Positions 44,632 to 56,910 of a stretch of 64,000 nt of DNA are shown in pieces. The notes under the pieces are model-generated. The model made no database searches. It was not told the DNA's origin and saw only the letters and a list, made by a program, of their open reading frames with translations. Positions within the stretch are counted from its first letter, which is position 1, and every line of letters starts with the position of its first letter. Source of the DNA: Anthoceros angustus (lineage: Eukaryota > Streptophyta > Anthocerotopsida > Anthocerotales > Anthocerotaceae); assembly GCA_010909165.1 (NCBI GenBank), contig MU008214.1:62001-126000 (forward strand), read 5' to 3'. The position numbers were made by a program, and so were the translations under genes.

Positions 44632-47310
44632 GATGGCGATGGGCTCAGTAACCACCGCGCCTTGAGGGCGGGTGTTTGATGGAGCAGTTCCATGTATGGA
44701 AAAGGTCCATGAAGGTTCTGGCGATGGCGGAGGGGCGCGTATGGCATTCTTGAGGGCAAGAGCGAAACCGAAGATGAGGAGAGAGGCAGAGAGAATGGAT
44801 GCGAGAGACCACAAAGTCTGACTCTCCTATATATGAATCTCTATTTGAGAAGGTCGGAGAACGGACAAAGGCCGGTACATTTGGAATCTTCTCAATGAGA
44901 AATATGGCGGAAGGAGCGGTGAAGTATTTCACTTGTTTTGTCGTGTGACATTGAAGTATTCGAGGAGGCGATTTGCAGCACGACACCTTTCATGGCTATT
45001 TCTGGCGCTAGCATCGGCTAGCGCTTTGCTATCCGAGGAGGACATCTGAGAAGATGTTTCTATATCGTTCTATGCGAAGCTTGGTCGGGGTTCATAGATT
45101 TCCTAATAGCCCAAGACACTCTCACATGGGAGGAGGTCACCTCTAAGATGTTGGCGAAGGAGACTTGATTGGGCCAATGGCGGGATCTTCAGTCCGGAGC
45201 ATGCGATGTTCATCAAGGGAAGGGGCCGGAACAAGGACAAGGACAAGGACAAGCGGGAGTCCTCGCAAGGACAGAAGGACAAGAGAATAGTGAAGAGGGG
45301 ATAGTGCCGGAAATGCTTCAAGTATGGTCATTATGAGAAGGATTGCAAGGATCGGAAGACCGCACATCTCACGGAGGGTGAGAGTAAAGGTGAGGTTGCG
45401 GAGGCAACGCTCGCAGAAGAAGTATCGCACGCGTGCTATACTGGCGAAGCGATACGGCGATAGATTCTGCATGTACATCCTTTATGGTGAAGGATAAGGA
45501 GCTCCTTCAAGACTACAGGAGGGAGAAGACAGCGGTGCGCCTAGGGAACGATAGCGAGATAGGCGTCGAGGGTGTGGGGGAGTACAGGCTCAGATTGCTC
45601 GACGGCGAGGTCAAGGCAATGGAAGGAGCACTGTTTGTACCGCACCTACGTAGAAATCTCATGTCTGTGGCACCATTGACCGATGCAGGTCTGCAGGTCC
45701 TCTTTACGAAGAAGGAAGTTTTGTTTCTGAAGAATGGTCAGATGCACGGCGATGTGGTGGCAAAAGGCCACCGTCTGAGAACATGTACGGATGGAGGTTC
45801 ACGACCAAGAGGTTACGGCGATGTCGGAGAAAGGTGGAAATGCTTCCGTGGCATAGGCGGTTTGGGCATACCAACTTGAAGTTTCTCCACGGAGATGGAG
45901 CGGAAGAAGCTCGTGATGTGCATGGAGCTCAGGCGAGAACTTTGCGTGGCGCGCTTGGAAAAGGCAAGCATCCCGAAGGTCTTATGTTTCACCACGAAGA
46001 GAGCAAAGAAGTCTTGGAACTTGTCCACTCGATCTTTGCGGACCAATGCAAGTGGAAGCAAGGATGATACGAGATACTATATTTCGTTTATCGGCGACTA
46101 CGGAGGAAACGGTGTACTTCTGCGGAAGAAGAGTGGCGCTCTCAAGCATTTCAAATGTTCGAGGCGGAGAAACAACGGAAGAAGTTGAAGAAACTTGAGT
46201 GATGAGGAGAGTATTTGAGTAAACTCTTCAAGGATGAATGCCTGACGGAATTGAGAGGCGTTGACAAGGTACCGCATAGCAGTGAGGATCGCCGAGGAAG
46301 AATCGTACCATCTGCAATGGCGCTAGGAGTATGCTAGCGGAAAGTAATCGATGGCAGCAGTACATGAGAATATGTCAATTACCATGGCGCTAGGTGGCTC
46401 TATGACACCCCATGAAGCTTGGTTTGGTGAGAAACCAAATATCTCACACTTGAGAGTGTTTGGCTGCGTAGCATATGCGCATGTTCCTAAGCAACTGCGG
46501 AAGAAGTTGGACGACAAAAGCATCAAGTGCAGCTTCATTGGTTATGCGAATGAGCGAAAACTTCAGTTGTGGGATCCGTCGGCGGATGCATGAAAGTTCG
46601 ATGTCGTGTTCGATGAGAACAATATTGGAAGTCATGGAGGCACATGTTTACACGGACCTCGACTACGAGTTTATCCGGACACCTTCCTTGTCCCAAATCC
46701 ACCAATGATGAGAAGAGGATCACCACACAGGAGGGTGATGGTGAGGACATCCAGCGGTGAGGTCATACCACCTATTGTTCCGAGAATTCTCGGAGGAGGA
46801 AATTCAAAGGAGCACAACGGCGGCATGTTGAGGAGTTAGTTCCGGCATTGGAGGATGCGGAGGGGCGAACCAGCGGCTATTCCGAGGCGGTCGACAAGGG
46901 TTCGGCGGCCTTCGGAAGGTCCTCGAGAATGCCGACTCAACATGGTGAGCGGACGAATGGTGTTTTCTTCTCGAAGATGATATCCGCTCACAATTGAGGA
47001 AGCCGCAAGCGGACACGAAGGTGAGTTCTAGAATGAAGCTATTCGTACTGAGTATAATTCGATGCTCGAAAACAATGTTTGGACGTTGGTTGATTTGCCG
47101 CCCTGGAGAAAAGCCGTCGACCGCAAGCGGACTTTCAAGAAAAAGTACAATGCTGGCGGATCTCTGGAAAGGCATAAGGCGAGACTAGTGGCTTGCGGTT
47201 TCACTCAGGTGAAAGGCATAAGGCGAGACTAGTGGCTCGCGGTTTCACTCAGGTGAAAGGGCTGGATTACGAGGAGACCTTCTCCCTGGTAGTTCGCATG
47301 AACAGATCTC
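44632..47310 (+). pseudogene. Copia gag-pol relic of element 2, ends early in RT
   Basis: A zinc knuckle (CRKCFKYGHYEKDC) at about 45,308 follows badly worn gag. The protease region (TAIDSACTSFMV at 45,450) has Ala-Cys in place of the usual Gly-Cys/Ala. The 45,433-45,879 frame includes VPHLRRNLMSVAPLTDAGL. Integrase pieces occur at 45,840-46,190 (about HRRFGHTNLKFL) and 46,351-46,593 (HEAWFGEKPNISHLRVFGCV, then AHVPKQLRKKLDDKS). The start of reverse transcriptase is at 47,040-47,290 (NNVWTLVDLPPW, KARLVACGFTQV). A 44-bp duplication at 47,171-47,258 shifts the frame. No YVDD or RNase H follows anywhere before the 3' LTR. Confidence 0.8.
47171..47258. repeat. 44-bp tandem duplication inside the RT relic
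   Basis: Two adjacent copies of a unit starting GGCATAAGGCGAGACTAGTG, differing at one base (CTTGCGG versus CTCGCGG). Because 44 is not divisible by three it breaks the reading frame. Confidence 0.95.
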
Positions 47311-48095
47311 AAAGGCGTGATTCAAATCTCATACCTCCGAGGAGATGGTGGCGAGATATCTTAACACGATAATATTCATACCGCGAATAATGTGTGGTTA
47401 TGGAAAAATTACGCCGCTTGGTACTTTTCATGGTTACTAATTCACTCCAAACACGTCTCTTGAAAGCATGCGCCGTGCAAGCAATCATTGTGATTGAGAT
47501 TTGAATTCGTGTCCAAAGTGCAATGAAGGTGCCAAGGTGCGGGGATGCTTGCGGACAAGCGGCAATGCTCGATTATAAGTAGAGTCGTCCGCTCGGATGT
47601 ATTCAAAAGCGGCCTCATGGCGGCGAACAGAACAACTTGCTACTAGAAGATCCGGTGTCATCCACTCCAAAGACAACGGCCCATACGACATCTGATTACA
47701 CGAAGCAGAAAACGTTCTAGCCACCTAAGGAAGTTCGGTCGAAGATTCAAGCGCACACAAAACCGGCTTCACTATCGGGAACTACGGTGGCGTTTCTCGA
47801 CGTTCTTCATCTCTCTCCGAAAGAGTCAGACCATCGCCGCTGGCGTCGTCGTCTTCCTTCCGTCAACCCGGGCATGTGCCGACCTCTAGTGTCTGCCCCT
47901 CATCGGCGGTCTCAGTCCTTTCTTTCATTCGCTTGACCCTAGAGGCACAATTTGAGCCTTCCCAATATCCTTCTCGTGGCGCAAACCTCCTTGGCCCAGG
48001 TGAGATGGACCACGGCGATGCGGCTCATGTGTTAGCTCCTCCTCCGCATCCGTACTTCATATCCATGTACACGCTGGAATGAATTACGCACACCT
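47311..48095. other. Cargo start, no gene recognised
   Basis: Copia similarity is lost after about 47,310. No domain is visible; scattered CGG-rich motifs suggest it already belongs to the cargo. The left junction could not be placed to the base and no terminal repeat is obvious. Confidence 0.35.
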
Positions 48096-48096
48096 C

Positions 48097-51000
48097 TTAT
48101 GCCTCGATAGAAATACAATTTCGGCCAGACAACAAGGCAGCCATTAAAGATGACCCACTACCTGCACATGCATCCAATATCCAGTCCCCTTCCTTGGAGA
48201 ATGTCTTGATAAGCTTCATCATCAAACCTAAAGGCCGCTGGTAGGGACAGACAACAAGTTTGTCAAGTGAATGATAAACCGACTTTTCACAACGTATGGT
48301 GGGCAATCACCGACCGACCATTATTGAAAGTGCCAAAACATTAGGTAACATGACAGCAACTCGAGCTTTTCTTGTTACCGATGGTGACATACTCCACCGT
48401 ATCAAACCCACCCTTGTCGTTGTTGACATTTGTCTTGTCCCACACAAATGAAACAAGACCACCCCTCTGGCACCACTTCCGCATAGGCTCCCGCACAATA
48501 TGTGAATCTTCCACACCATGCATTATGATCATCCTGAACTGCATTCAGTCAAGTCATGGAAGGAATGCAAAACATTACCCACTTGCCAAATATCAAACCT
48601 TCCATCCTTTGGGCCCTTCTCGAATCCACGTGGGACATCCATCACAAGCAAAGAGTAACTCCTCTTCCTCACAAAACCTCGCATGTCCAGAACATCTCGA
48701 GCATGAATCTGGTACTGCACTTTTTTCTCCGACTGTGGGACAGTGAATTGCAACAGTCCCTCTTCTATGTCCCTATCTGCGAGCTCTCGCTGCTCATCCT
48801 CCAAGCCCTTCCATGTGTTGACCTCATAAATGAACTGTTGAAAGTTTTCGGGGCACTTGGTAAGGACTTCAATGTCTTTGTTGCTGCACAAAAAACAGGA
48901 TGCTTGTCAGTATTAGTCGCATGCGGAGGGAGGGCCGGCATCGGCGCCCCTCGCAGGGCCTCGCATCTAGACCGGTAGGCGCAGCATGCGGCGCGTCCTC
49001 CTCAACTACCTGCGTGAGGCGGCGTGCAGCCAGGCATCGGCGCCCAAGCGACAAGGGAGTGAGGAGGAGGGCGGCATGCGCCCTCCTCCTCCTCCCGCCT
49101 GCCATAAAGTTCTAAGAAACTAGAGAGTATGATAACATACCTTTCCCTCGGCGATGAACTGGCGACTACTTCGGTGGAATGTTGTGGGTACTCTTGCCTC
49201 ACCATCTCAAAAGATGAACATCCTAAGTGCTTCGCCATGGCCACTTGGATGATATGCAATTTCTTCGCAATATAATTTCATCGACATTCCTTCAAATCCA
49301 TAAGGCCGGTGAGAACTTTCTCTGGCACTAATAACATTGCTGCCCGCTCTCCCTGAGAATACCTTGAAAGCAACGCCATGGCTTTGTCTGCATCTCCTTG
49401 GGCTTCACCAATATACCTCAACTTGTTTCGTTTCTTCCGCTTTAGTTTGCCTTTGCTCTTTTGCTCAGTCCTGCTGCCACATGTTTCTTCTATTCCGGCA
49501 AGTCACAAGCCTCCCACTTTGCAAAAATTTTGTCCACATTCTCCCATACCCTTCCTTCCAACCGCTATGCACAAGATGTAAATCTGTTGTCAACCTTGTT
49601 ACATTTGTAGGCATCATCTTCCCGTCCTTCATCATCTTGATAAGACCCAATACCTTATACAGTTGAACTTCCAATTCATGGACATATGCACGCCATCCCG
49701 CTTATAAGCGGTTCATCTCGAGATATCTTACTTGCTCTATGAACGACATCTTCCGCTTGGCTATAAGCGCTTCATCTCGAGATATCTTACTTGCTCTATG
49801 AACGACATCTTCCGCTTGTCGACATTGTATTGTGATCATCGCCAAAACCCTCATTTCTGTGTGGTCACCCACAATACACATGTGCCTCTATCCATTTGAA
49901 ACGCTCTTTCCGGTGATATGTCCGCCAAATGTTGCATTACGCAAATGTGTGGTTCGCCTAACACACCCATGATGTATTTCTTTGCCTCAATTTTTCCATC
50001 CAGTCCTCTAGATCATCACACTCCTTGGGATCAATCATGCACAAAGGGGCAATACGCCCTCCTCAACTCGGCCCTTTCCAATCACGCGAGCGGATAATTA
50101 GTCCACGCTTCATCCACACGCCGAATCTGCGCAGGGGTTAGATAAGAGGCAGCAGATTCTCCAGCTTACCAACATCTCCGGACCACCTTCTTCGCATATC
50201 ATCTCGAATTGGTGAGGTAGTCCTCCTCGTGGAAGGAAGATTCCAACCTCTCTTCATCTGTTGAAAGGTGCACTGTGGGAATGTCTCCTACAGGTGACAT
50301 AGTTCACTGTAGTCTTTGCTTTCTTAGTATTTTACCATGTTCGGCTCCAAACTCTCTCGTTCGCTCGGATCCTCTTGCATCAACTGTTTCCTCTTTCGGA
50401 TCCGCCTTGTATCGGAAATGACTAGCTCGTTGCTGCCAACAAATTACACCATCGGACTTGGGTGTCGTGTTGGTTCTTTGTTCGTGCGCTTGCCTTTCCT
50501 CCAGCCCCTCCACAATCCAACGGGTCGATAGCTCTCATACTTTGGTATAGTAGAAGGGTGGCGCTGCGTGGGAGGAAGAGTCGGGCGCCGCATGCCTGCC
50601 CCCCTTGCTCCGCCACATCCATAAACATGCCTGCATGGGGGTTGGGAGGACTCCACACCACAGCGTAGTAGGGGCCGCATGCCGGCCCTCCTCCTCTTCC
50701 TTGCTCCGCCACATCCATACATGCTGGAGGGGTTGGCGGGGACTCCACCTGAATGGAGTCGGGCGGCATGCGCCGCGCTCCTGGCGGGTTATAAGGGATG
50801 GGCACAAGCATAGAGTCGGGAGGCATGTCATAATCCATTATTTACGCATCTCTAACCTCGGTTTCCAAGTCATCCCCTTCTTCCATCATCTTCGTCGGAT
50901 TGTCCAAGGATGTCGGGCAATGGTCCATCATGCTCATCTTGAGGCCCAGCTCCTCTTCCTCTGCACAGAGGTCCTCTCGTGATTTTGGGAGGGCTGCCCA

Positions 51001-51749
51001 GTTCATTGCTCATTTCTCTCCGGTGGTCCACGATAGACTGTGTGACAAAAGCACACAGTTGCTTATAGAAAGCCCTCCCAGCCTGTTGACACACAAAACC
51101 CATAAGCCAACTCACAGCTACATGCAGCTACAAGCGAAATGAAAAGCACAATTCCGAAGCACAACACAATGTTAGCCAACCCGTCCATACGTGTTGATTC
51201 TGTTTTGCCTCTCGGAAGGCAGTTGTCAGCACATCTGGGGAACACTTCTTAAGCTTGAACATCCCAAGGCCCACGGTGATAACCTTGAACTCCTCTGGCA
51301 CTGGGCGAATTTCATCCAGTTGGTGTGGCTTTTTTGTAAGCAGGATCTCGAATTCGGTTCCGTTGCGACAAATCCGGACTTGCCCAACCAACTCTTGATT
51401 TTGGCTTAGCTGGTCCAAACCACAGAACCACTTGAGCGGTGTCCATATGGTCATCATCCAGCCTCGCTTCTGCAAAACCACTCCTTCCCTAGACAATTAA
51501 CGCATCGATTGAGTTAGTCGGGCACGAGAGCATAGTTTCTTCCAAGTTGTATGGCGAAGGCAGATCGGGTTGCGTTTTCTTCTTCCCCTTCAAGCCTCCT
51601 TGTCTTTCGTGGCCCGCCTCCTGTTGTCTTGGCTTTTTGAATTCCGGAGCTCGATTTCTTCGCCGCCCACCCACATCCTCGCCTCCAGCGATGCTGGTTG
51701 CTGCGGCCTGGCGCCACCGGTCCTTGTCGGCCGATTGGGGCTGCGCCAT
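48097..51749 (-). CDS. DNA N4/N6-methyltransferase-like gene, multi-exon, in LTR-element cargo
   Basis: A probable first exon (51,749 downward) has a basic Lys/Arg-rich stretch (GGRRRNRAPEFKKPRQQ; LKGKKKTQPD). The next (about 51,490-51,180) reads WTPLKWFCGLDQLSQNQELV and EEFKVITVGLGMFKLKKC. An exon near 48,890-48,610 carries YSLLVMDVPRGFEKG, in the place of catalytic motif IV (usually [DNS]PP[YFW], here DVPR). The next (about 48,545-48,350) reads RMIIMHGVEDSHIVREPM then GGLVSFVWDKTNVN. The last (48,270-48,097) reads VVCPYQRPLGLMMKLIKTF and WILDACAGSGSSLMAALLSG, a clear SAM-binding motif I (FxGxG type), then NCISIEA and stop. Motif IV before motif I is the beta-class order of pfam01555-like enzymes. 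Activity is uncertain because motif IV is unusual and the exon chain is incomplete. Introns near 49.0 and 50.7 kb contain GC-rich palindromic inserts. Confidence 0.6.
48900..49100. repeat. GC-rich palindromic insert in a methyltransferase intron
   Basis: Dense in GGCGCC, GCCGGC and GCATGC cores (for example GGCATCGGCGCCCCTCG and GCGGCATGCGCC), unlike the surrounding AT-balanced exons. Same style as 50,580-50,830 and the arrays at 55.8 and 60 kb. Confidence 0.5.
49704..49820. repeat. 59-bp tandem duplication
   Basis: Two copies from ATAAGCG at 49,704 and 49,763 share TCATCTCGAGATATCTTACT and GAACGACATCTTCCGCTTG nearly perfectly; recent. Confidence 0.95.
50570..50830. repeat. GC-rich palindromic inserts in a methyltransferase intron or spacer
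   Basis: Repeated blocks with GGGCGCCGCATGCC, CTTGCTCCGCCACATCCATA (twice) and GGCGGCATGCGCCGCG. The blocks recur as a unit of about 80-90 bp, with GCATGC or GGCGCC at the centre. Confidence 0.5.
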
Positions 51750-52249
51750 ATCCGCGACTTCCTCCGTCGCCTCTGAGTCGCCTTCTTCTTGGTTTCTTAC
51801 ACAATCTCGGAAGGTGGTTCAAGCGAGGCCTAGGTCCTTCTTGCTCGGAGCCCTCCATGCCATGATTTCGCCACAAGGAACGCGGACGCGCATCAATGGC
51901 ATCACGATTAGAGTTCTCACTTTGAGGTGGAAAGCAACAAATTGGGGAGAAGCACACCTCCTTCCTTGCGTGGGGATGATCCTCAAAGGCCCTACGCATC
52001 CACTGGCAAGCGTTGAATCACTCCCTCTTCTCGCTCGCGGTCCCGCGATCCACAAAGTTGAAGGGGACGTAAAGCCCGTTTCGTGTCTGTGGACAGTGTG
52101 GGGAAATGGTTTTAAAAGACCTTATACGCCCGGACAAGAAGTTAGGGTTCCCCTTCATTTGCCCGATTCTCAGCCGTATCCTCCATGGATTCGCGATCGT
52201 ACATAATACATAAATTCCATTTTAGGATAATGTCTTAACTACCCCTCTT

Positions 52250-53519
52250 AATGGTGGTGTCGTTTTGGCGGCTGGAGGCGGCGCCATTACGATGGCGTGC
52301 ACTGATTGTTTGCCGTTATAGGTCTACAACTTGTGCATTGGCGGGCGGCGCCTTTCTCGGTGCGTTGGTGGCGTTGAAGTTGGTGGCTTGGGCGTTATAT
52401 TTCCCTTTTCCTGCAGGAGAACACACTTTCGTTTGTGTCGTGGGTGAAGTGGCATCGCCGCGGAATGTTACAGAGACTCACACCGCATGGGCGGTGAAGT
52501 GAGCGATCTTTGTTGTATCCAATGCACTCCATGCAATAATGTTCCCTTGATGTTCTTCTCCCGGCTAAACTTCGCGTTTTCATGTTGCAGGAAGGGAGGA
52601 CTTGCTGTCATCGCAGTTCAACCGAGAGCTGGACGTTGCAAGAAAAAGGAAACGCAATGCAAGATTGAATCGTCCGATCCTCCTGTCCGATGATGCCGCA
52701 CAACACACACGCGTCTCCAAATGGCTTGTGGGTAGTAGATGGTCAGTGTGTTAATTCTGCGTGTAGTTCTGTGCTCACGTTCATGCCAACAGCTGACCAA
52801 AAGAGGCTAGGTTCCCCATGTCACCAAATGGCGCTTGCGGTGAAGGTTGGAGGGGGCGGGTCCAGACCTCACCAAGGATTCCTCGGTGTTCCTCACCAAG
52901 GAACATCAATTTGTATTCACCGTGGAGCGGAGTCCTAGTGGCCGCGCCATGAAGAAGCGAATAGTTCCCACGCACGGTCGTCGCCGGGTTTGTTTCCAAT
53001 TGAGGAAAGGAGGGTGTTCTCGAAACCTCGTCGATGCACCTTTAGTGAGACGAGGAAGGCGACCGCCACCGCAGTCATTCCACCCCAAACCAGGCGAAAC
53101 ATTTGTGGCGCCACGGGACATGCAATCCGTGGTTCGAGAAGGCGGGCAAGTGGAGTTCCTTTGTCGAGCGACTCCGGCGTGTCCACGGACTTGAAGCCAT
53201 CTTGCAACAAGCAATGCGTCCATCAATGTCTAAGGCCAATTTCCATGAGCAACGTTATCGTTTCGCGAATGGGGAGGCGAGCAAGAGACATTTCTTGATC
53301 CCTCCGGTCGTGGACTTACAGGCCACCGAGAAAGGACAAGGTCATCACGCATATAATGGGGGCGGCGCATTCGGTGTTGTTTGCAAGCTTTTGAAGAGTA
53401 TCTTGCCTCGAGAGGTAGAGGAGTTGAAGAGCGGTGTTATGCAATGCACCGTGGATGGGTCAAGAGTGAATCGCGACAACCATCTACACACGGTCAGGGA
53501 GCCGTTGCTGGATGGATAA
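52250..53519 (+). CDS. Unassigned plus-strand coding fragments, divergent from the methyltransferase
   Basis: Several open stretches on the plus strand have mixed, protein-like composition: LTKDSSVFLTKEHQFVFTVE (about 52,868-52,930), KAGKWSSFVERLRRVHGLEA and FHEQRYRFANGEASKRHFLI (53,140-53,310), and GVVCKLLKSILPREVEELKS (53,370-53,440), ending at a TAA at 53,517-53,519. They may be exons of one gene, perhaps the 5' part of the DUF7869-like gene at 58 kb, but no join could be proved and no family is recognised. The methyltransferase starts about 500 bp to the left on the other strand. Confidence 0.3.
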
Positions 53520-54620
53520 CCGTTTTCAAGTGATGGCGGAAGGCTGCCAAAGCGTTGATGTGTTCCACGGACACGTTCTCAAAGTTGGAGATCCGGGCCC
53601 GATGTCGGCGGATATGACACGGTCTAGTATGCGGTTAGTCGTATCCCTATTTTCTGACCCTCTGGAGGACCAACTTCCCGAAGGTTAGGATTCCAAAGTC
53701 TAATAGGTTTTCCACTTGCTCTTTATGTGAAGGACCGAAGCGCACCATCCGGAACACTTCCGGCAGAGCAGACCAAGGTTTGTTCTTCATGTCCTGCTGG
53801 GATGTGCATAGTTTCTAAGAACCATTAACACGATAATTTTTGAAGGGGGGGATATATTGACCCCCTTCGGTCATCACAGCACCCCCTTGTCACGAAGAAC
53901 ACCTTACCTAGAACAGCATATGTGCCCTACTTTGATAATGCACACACCCTTTCTAAGGTCATACCAGTGATAAAAGACGCACTTTCAAGTGAACACCCTA
54001 GAACTGGAGTACAGTAGGGTGTGGGCCCGTCTGCGCTTTTGTAGAATGTTTAGAAGGCTGCCATTTTTATATGTTTATTAAAACCGAAAACTTTTACTTT
54101 GAAGTGGTGGAACACAATGAAAACAATCCTGTACTAGAGGGAGTCTCATTTTAATCGTCGTAAGAACATTGCAACAAACATCTGCTAAAGGAGGGAGTGG
54201 TCATCGCCATCGACAATAGTCATTGAAGAGTGCGGCCTGGCGACTCATCCATGCCTTGCATCGACACTGAGTCAAGAACCACCGCCATATTCGGATGCGG
54301 TCCATATCGTCGCCTCAAAGTTATCGTTCTCCTCCATTGCTTGCTCGTCTTCAATAGTATCATTCACAGGCCCACCATCGGCGGTGGCGCCACGCGGCAT
54401 CTGGGTTCTTGACCTCATCCAAAAGGTCGCCCGGTCGTAGTCTTCAACCTTCGGCACTCAATGCAACCACTTGGGCTTTAAGGCAATGCCAGCGTCCTTA
54501 AAATGAACAAAGTTAGTTGCCCATGCGCCCATGCAAGCATCCTTAAAATCAACAAAGTTGAGTTATTAAAAAGATATGAGTTTTGAACCCAGAACCTACT
54601 CATTACTAAACCTTTTTCCC
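53520..54620. other. Cargo spacer, no recognised gene
   Basis: Contains a small palindrome-like run (GGGGGG-ATATATTGA-CCCCC near 53,846-53,865) and otherwise no coding signal. Confidence 0.35.
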
Positions 54621-54627
54621 AAACACT

Positions 54628-55780
54628 AGACCAACAACAACAACAACAACTTTATTTATGTTCACTAAGGATGGGAGAACCATCATGGGGAGAGATAGTC
54701 TGTAAAGAGGTTTAAAAACCGAGTACACTTACGTCGTCGAACTAGAAGCGACTGTATGAGGGAAGCGTAAAAGAAGGCAAAGACTACAAGGAGTCCAACA
54801 AGGACCGCCAAGATCAAGAAGCTCGAGAGACATAGTCCGAGCCTAGGAATGTGGAAAGAGAAAAATCTGCGGCGGAAGCGGCACATTCAAAAGAAGAGAG
54901 TAACGAGACCGAATATCGGCATAGGCAGGACAATAAAAGAGGAAGTGTGATTCAGATTCAGGATCCAAGGAGCAAAGCTTGCAGATCCTATCGTCTTGGG
55001 GAGGGGTAGGCTTGAGCCAACGGTCGGTCTCAATCCGGAGGTGGTGGGAGCTAACACGAAATTGACCTATGAGTGTGCGGAGTTTGAAGGAAAGGGGAGG
55101 CGGTGGCAGGCGGGGTAGGAAATTTACGGAGGAGGATTAACTCGAGCTCGTCTTTGTAAAAGCGGAGTCTAGAAGTGAGAGGGGAAAAGGAAAGAGGGGA
55201 CCGGTGAGGCGAAGGTATCTTAATTTAAGGGCCTATGAATGGAGTGGTTGGGGGATGTGAGAAAGGGGAGTTGGGAGGAGGAGAGGGCCAAGCGAGTCGA
55301 AAAGGTTCAAACTCGAATCTTCTAAGCCGGTTGGCGGCTTGAGAAAGCCGGCAAAAGAAGCTTGTGGGTGATTGAGCGGGCGGCGGAGAACCTAAAGGCA
55401 AGGAGGAGGTAAGGGGATCCAAAATGGGATTAGCAATATCAAGGAGGTGGAGGCGGTAAAGAAAGGATGAGAGGCGAAAAAGGCCATCAAGTTCGAGGGA
55501 AAAGGCTGCAAATTGAGAAAGGAGGATGGGTAATGGAGTTGAGCAGCTTACAAGCAATGTGAGCGGAGAAAGGAAGATTGAACCCTTTCCACCTTCGCCC
55601 AAGAAGAAGGGAAAGATCCGGCCCCAAATTTCAGCGCCATACAAGGCGGAGGAATGACCATAGTGTTGAGCAGTACCTTGATTGATATCACGAAGATTCA
55701 TCAGATAAAGAACGGCGCAAAGCACTGCAGCCCATCCCCTTGGTAGCGGAGGAGGCAGAGGAGGTCCGATTAAGGACACA
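54628..55780 (-). mobile_element. Non-LTR retroelement 3' fragment (RT C-terminal part)
   Basis: Minus-strand reading from about 55,690 gives SALYGAEIWGRIFPFFLGE, typical of the region after the RT palm; then a long open stretch to 55,225. From 55,082 it gives KLRTLIGQFRVSSHHLRIET, DRWLKPTPPQDDRICKLCSL and ESHFLFYCPAYADIRSRY, which is the C-x2-C..H-x4-C zinc motif found at the end of LINE ORF2. The 3' end at 54,628 is a (TTG)n tail in minus sense after ATAAATAAAG, the same end as at 6,552. The 5' part with endonuclease and RT palm is missing, as usual for 5'-truncated insertions. A frame break lies between 55,225 and 55,085. Confidence 0.7.
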
Positions 55781-55842
55781 ACAATCCCAAGTTACAACCT
55801 TATTAAGCCACTACATATTAATTTTCTTAAAGACCTATGAGG

Positions 55843-56910
55843 AGGCGGCCGGCCGGCGCCCATGGGTAGGCGGTATGCTAGGGAGGCGCCGGCCGGCGCC
55901 ATGGGCAAGTATGGCGTGTTGGTGGGGGCGCCGGCCGGCGCCCAAGGAGGAGGCGGGCGTCGGGGGGCGCCGGCCGGCCGCCCATGGGCGGTGTGCTGGG
56001 GAGGCGCCGGCCGGCGCCATGACCGAACATCTTGGGGAGGCCGGCCGGCGCCCTCTAGCTCCACCCGCCCGGCGGGTGGTGCTAAGGAGGCGCCGGCCGG
56101 CGCCCGCCCCGCGCCGTGGGCCCACCGATGGGTGGCGTGTGGAGGAGGCGGCCGGCCGGCCGGCGCCCTCCCTCCATGCACCACCCGTCGGTGGGCCTCA
56201 CGTATGGGTGGTGCGTGGAGGCGCCGGCCGGCCGCCTCCCTCCATGCCACCCGTCGGTGGGCCTACGTATGGGTGGTGCGTGGAGGAGGCGGCGCCGGCC
56301 GGCGCCTCCGCGCTCCACCATCGGCACGGTGGTGGTGGTGCGGGGAGGCGGCGCCGGCCGGCCGGCGCCATCCTCCGCGCACCACCAAACCCCGGCGGGT
56401 GGTGCGCGGATAGGGAGGCGCCGGCCGGCGCCCTCCCTCCATGCCACCCGTCGGTGGGCCTCACGTATGGGTGGTGCGTGGAGGAGGCGGCCGGCCGGCC
56501 GGCGCCCTCTAGCTCCACCCGCATGCCCGACGGGTGACAGACGGGCGCCGGCCGGCGCCCTCCATGCACCACCGTGGGGCCTCACGTATGGGTGGTGCGT
56601 GGAGGAGGCGCCGCCGGCCGGCCGCCTGCTCGCGCTCCACCCATCGCAGCCGGCCGGTGGTGGTGCTAAGGAGGCGCCGGCCGGCCGCCGGCCGCCATCC
56701 CTCCGCGCCGCACACCACTGTAAACCCCGACGGGTGGTGCTAAGGAGGCGCCGGCCGGCGCCTCCCTCCATGCACCACCCGTCGGTGGGCCTCACGTATG
56801 GGTGGTGCGTGGAGGAGGCGGCCGGCCGGCGCCTCCTCCATGCACCACCTTATGCCCGACGGGTGAGGGTGACAGGAGCGCCGGCCGGCGCCCTCCGCCC
56901 ATTGTGGCCC
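55843..56910. repeat. Array of about twenty GC palindromes (GGCGCCGGCCGGCGCC type)
   Basis: Perfect or near-perfect self-complementary cores of 14-22 bp, all built from GGCGCC, CCGGCCGG and GGCCGGCC, occur every 30-75 bp. They are separated by a few recurring phrases (GTGGGCCTCACGTATGGGTG, CTCCATGCACCACC, GGTGGTGC(G/T)). The whole stretch is above 70% GC by eye. The long open frames on both strands are by-products of the repeats and should not be taken as genes. It lies beside the truncated non-LTR element. Confidence 0.9.
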
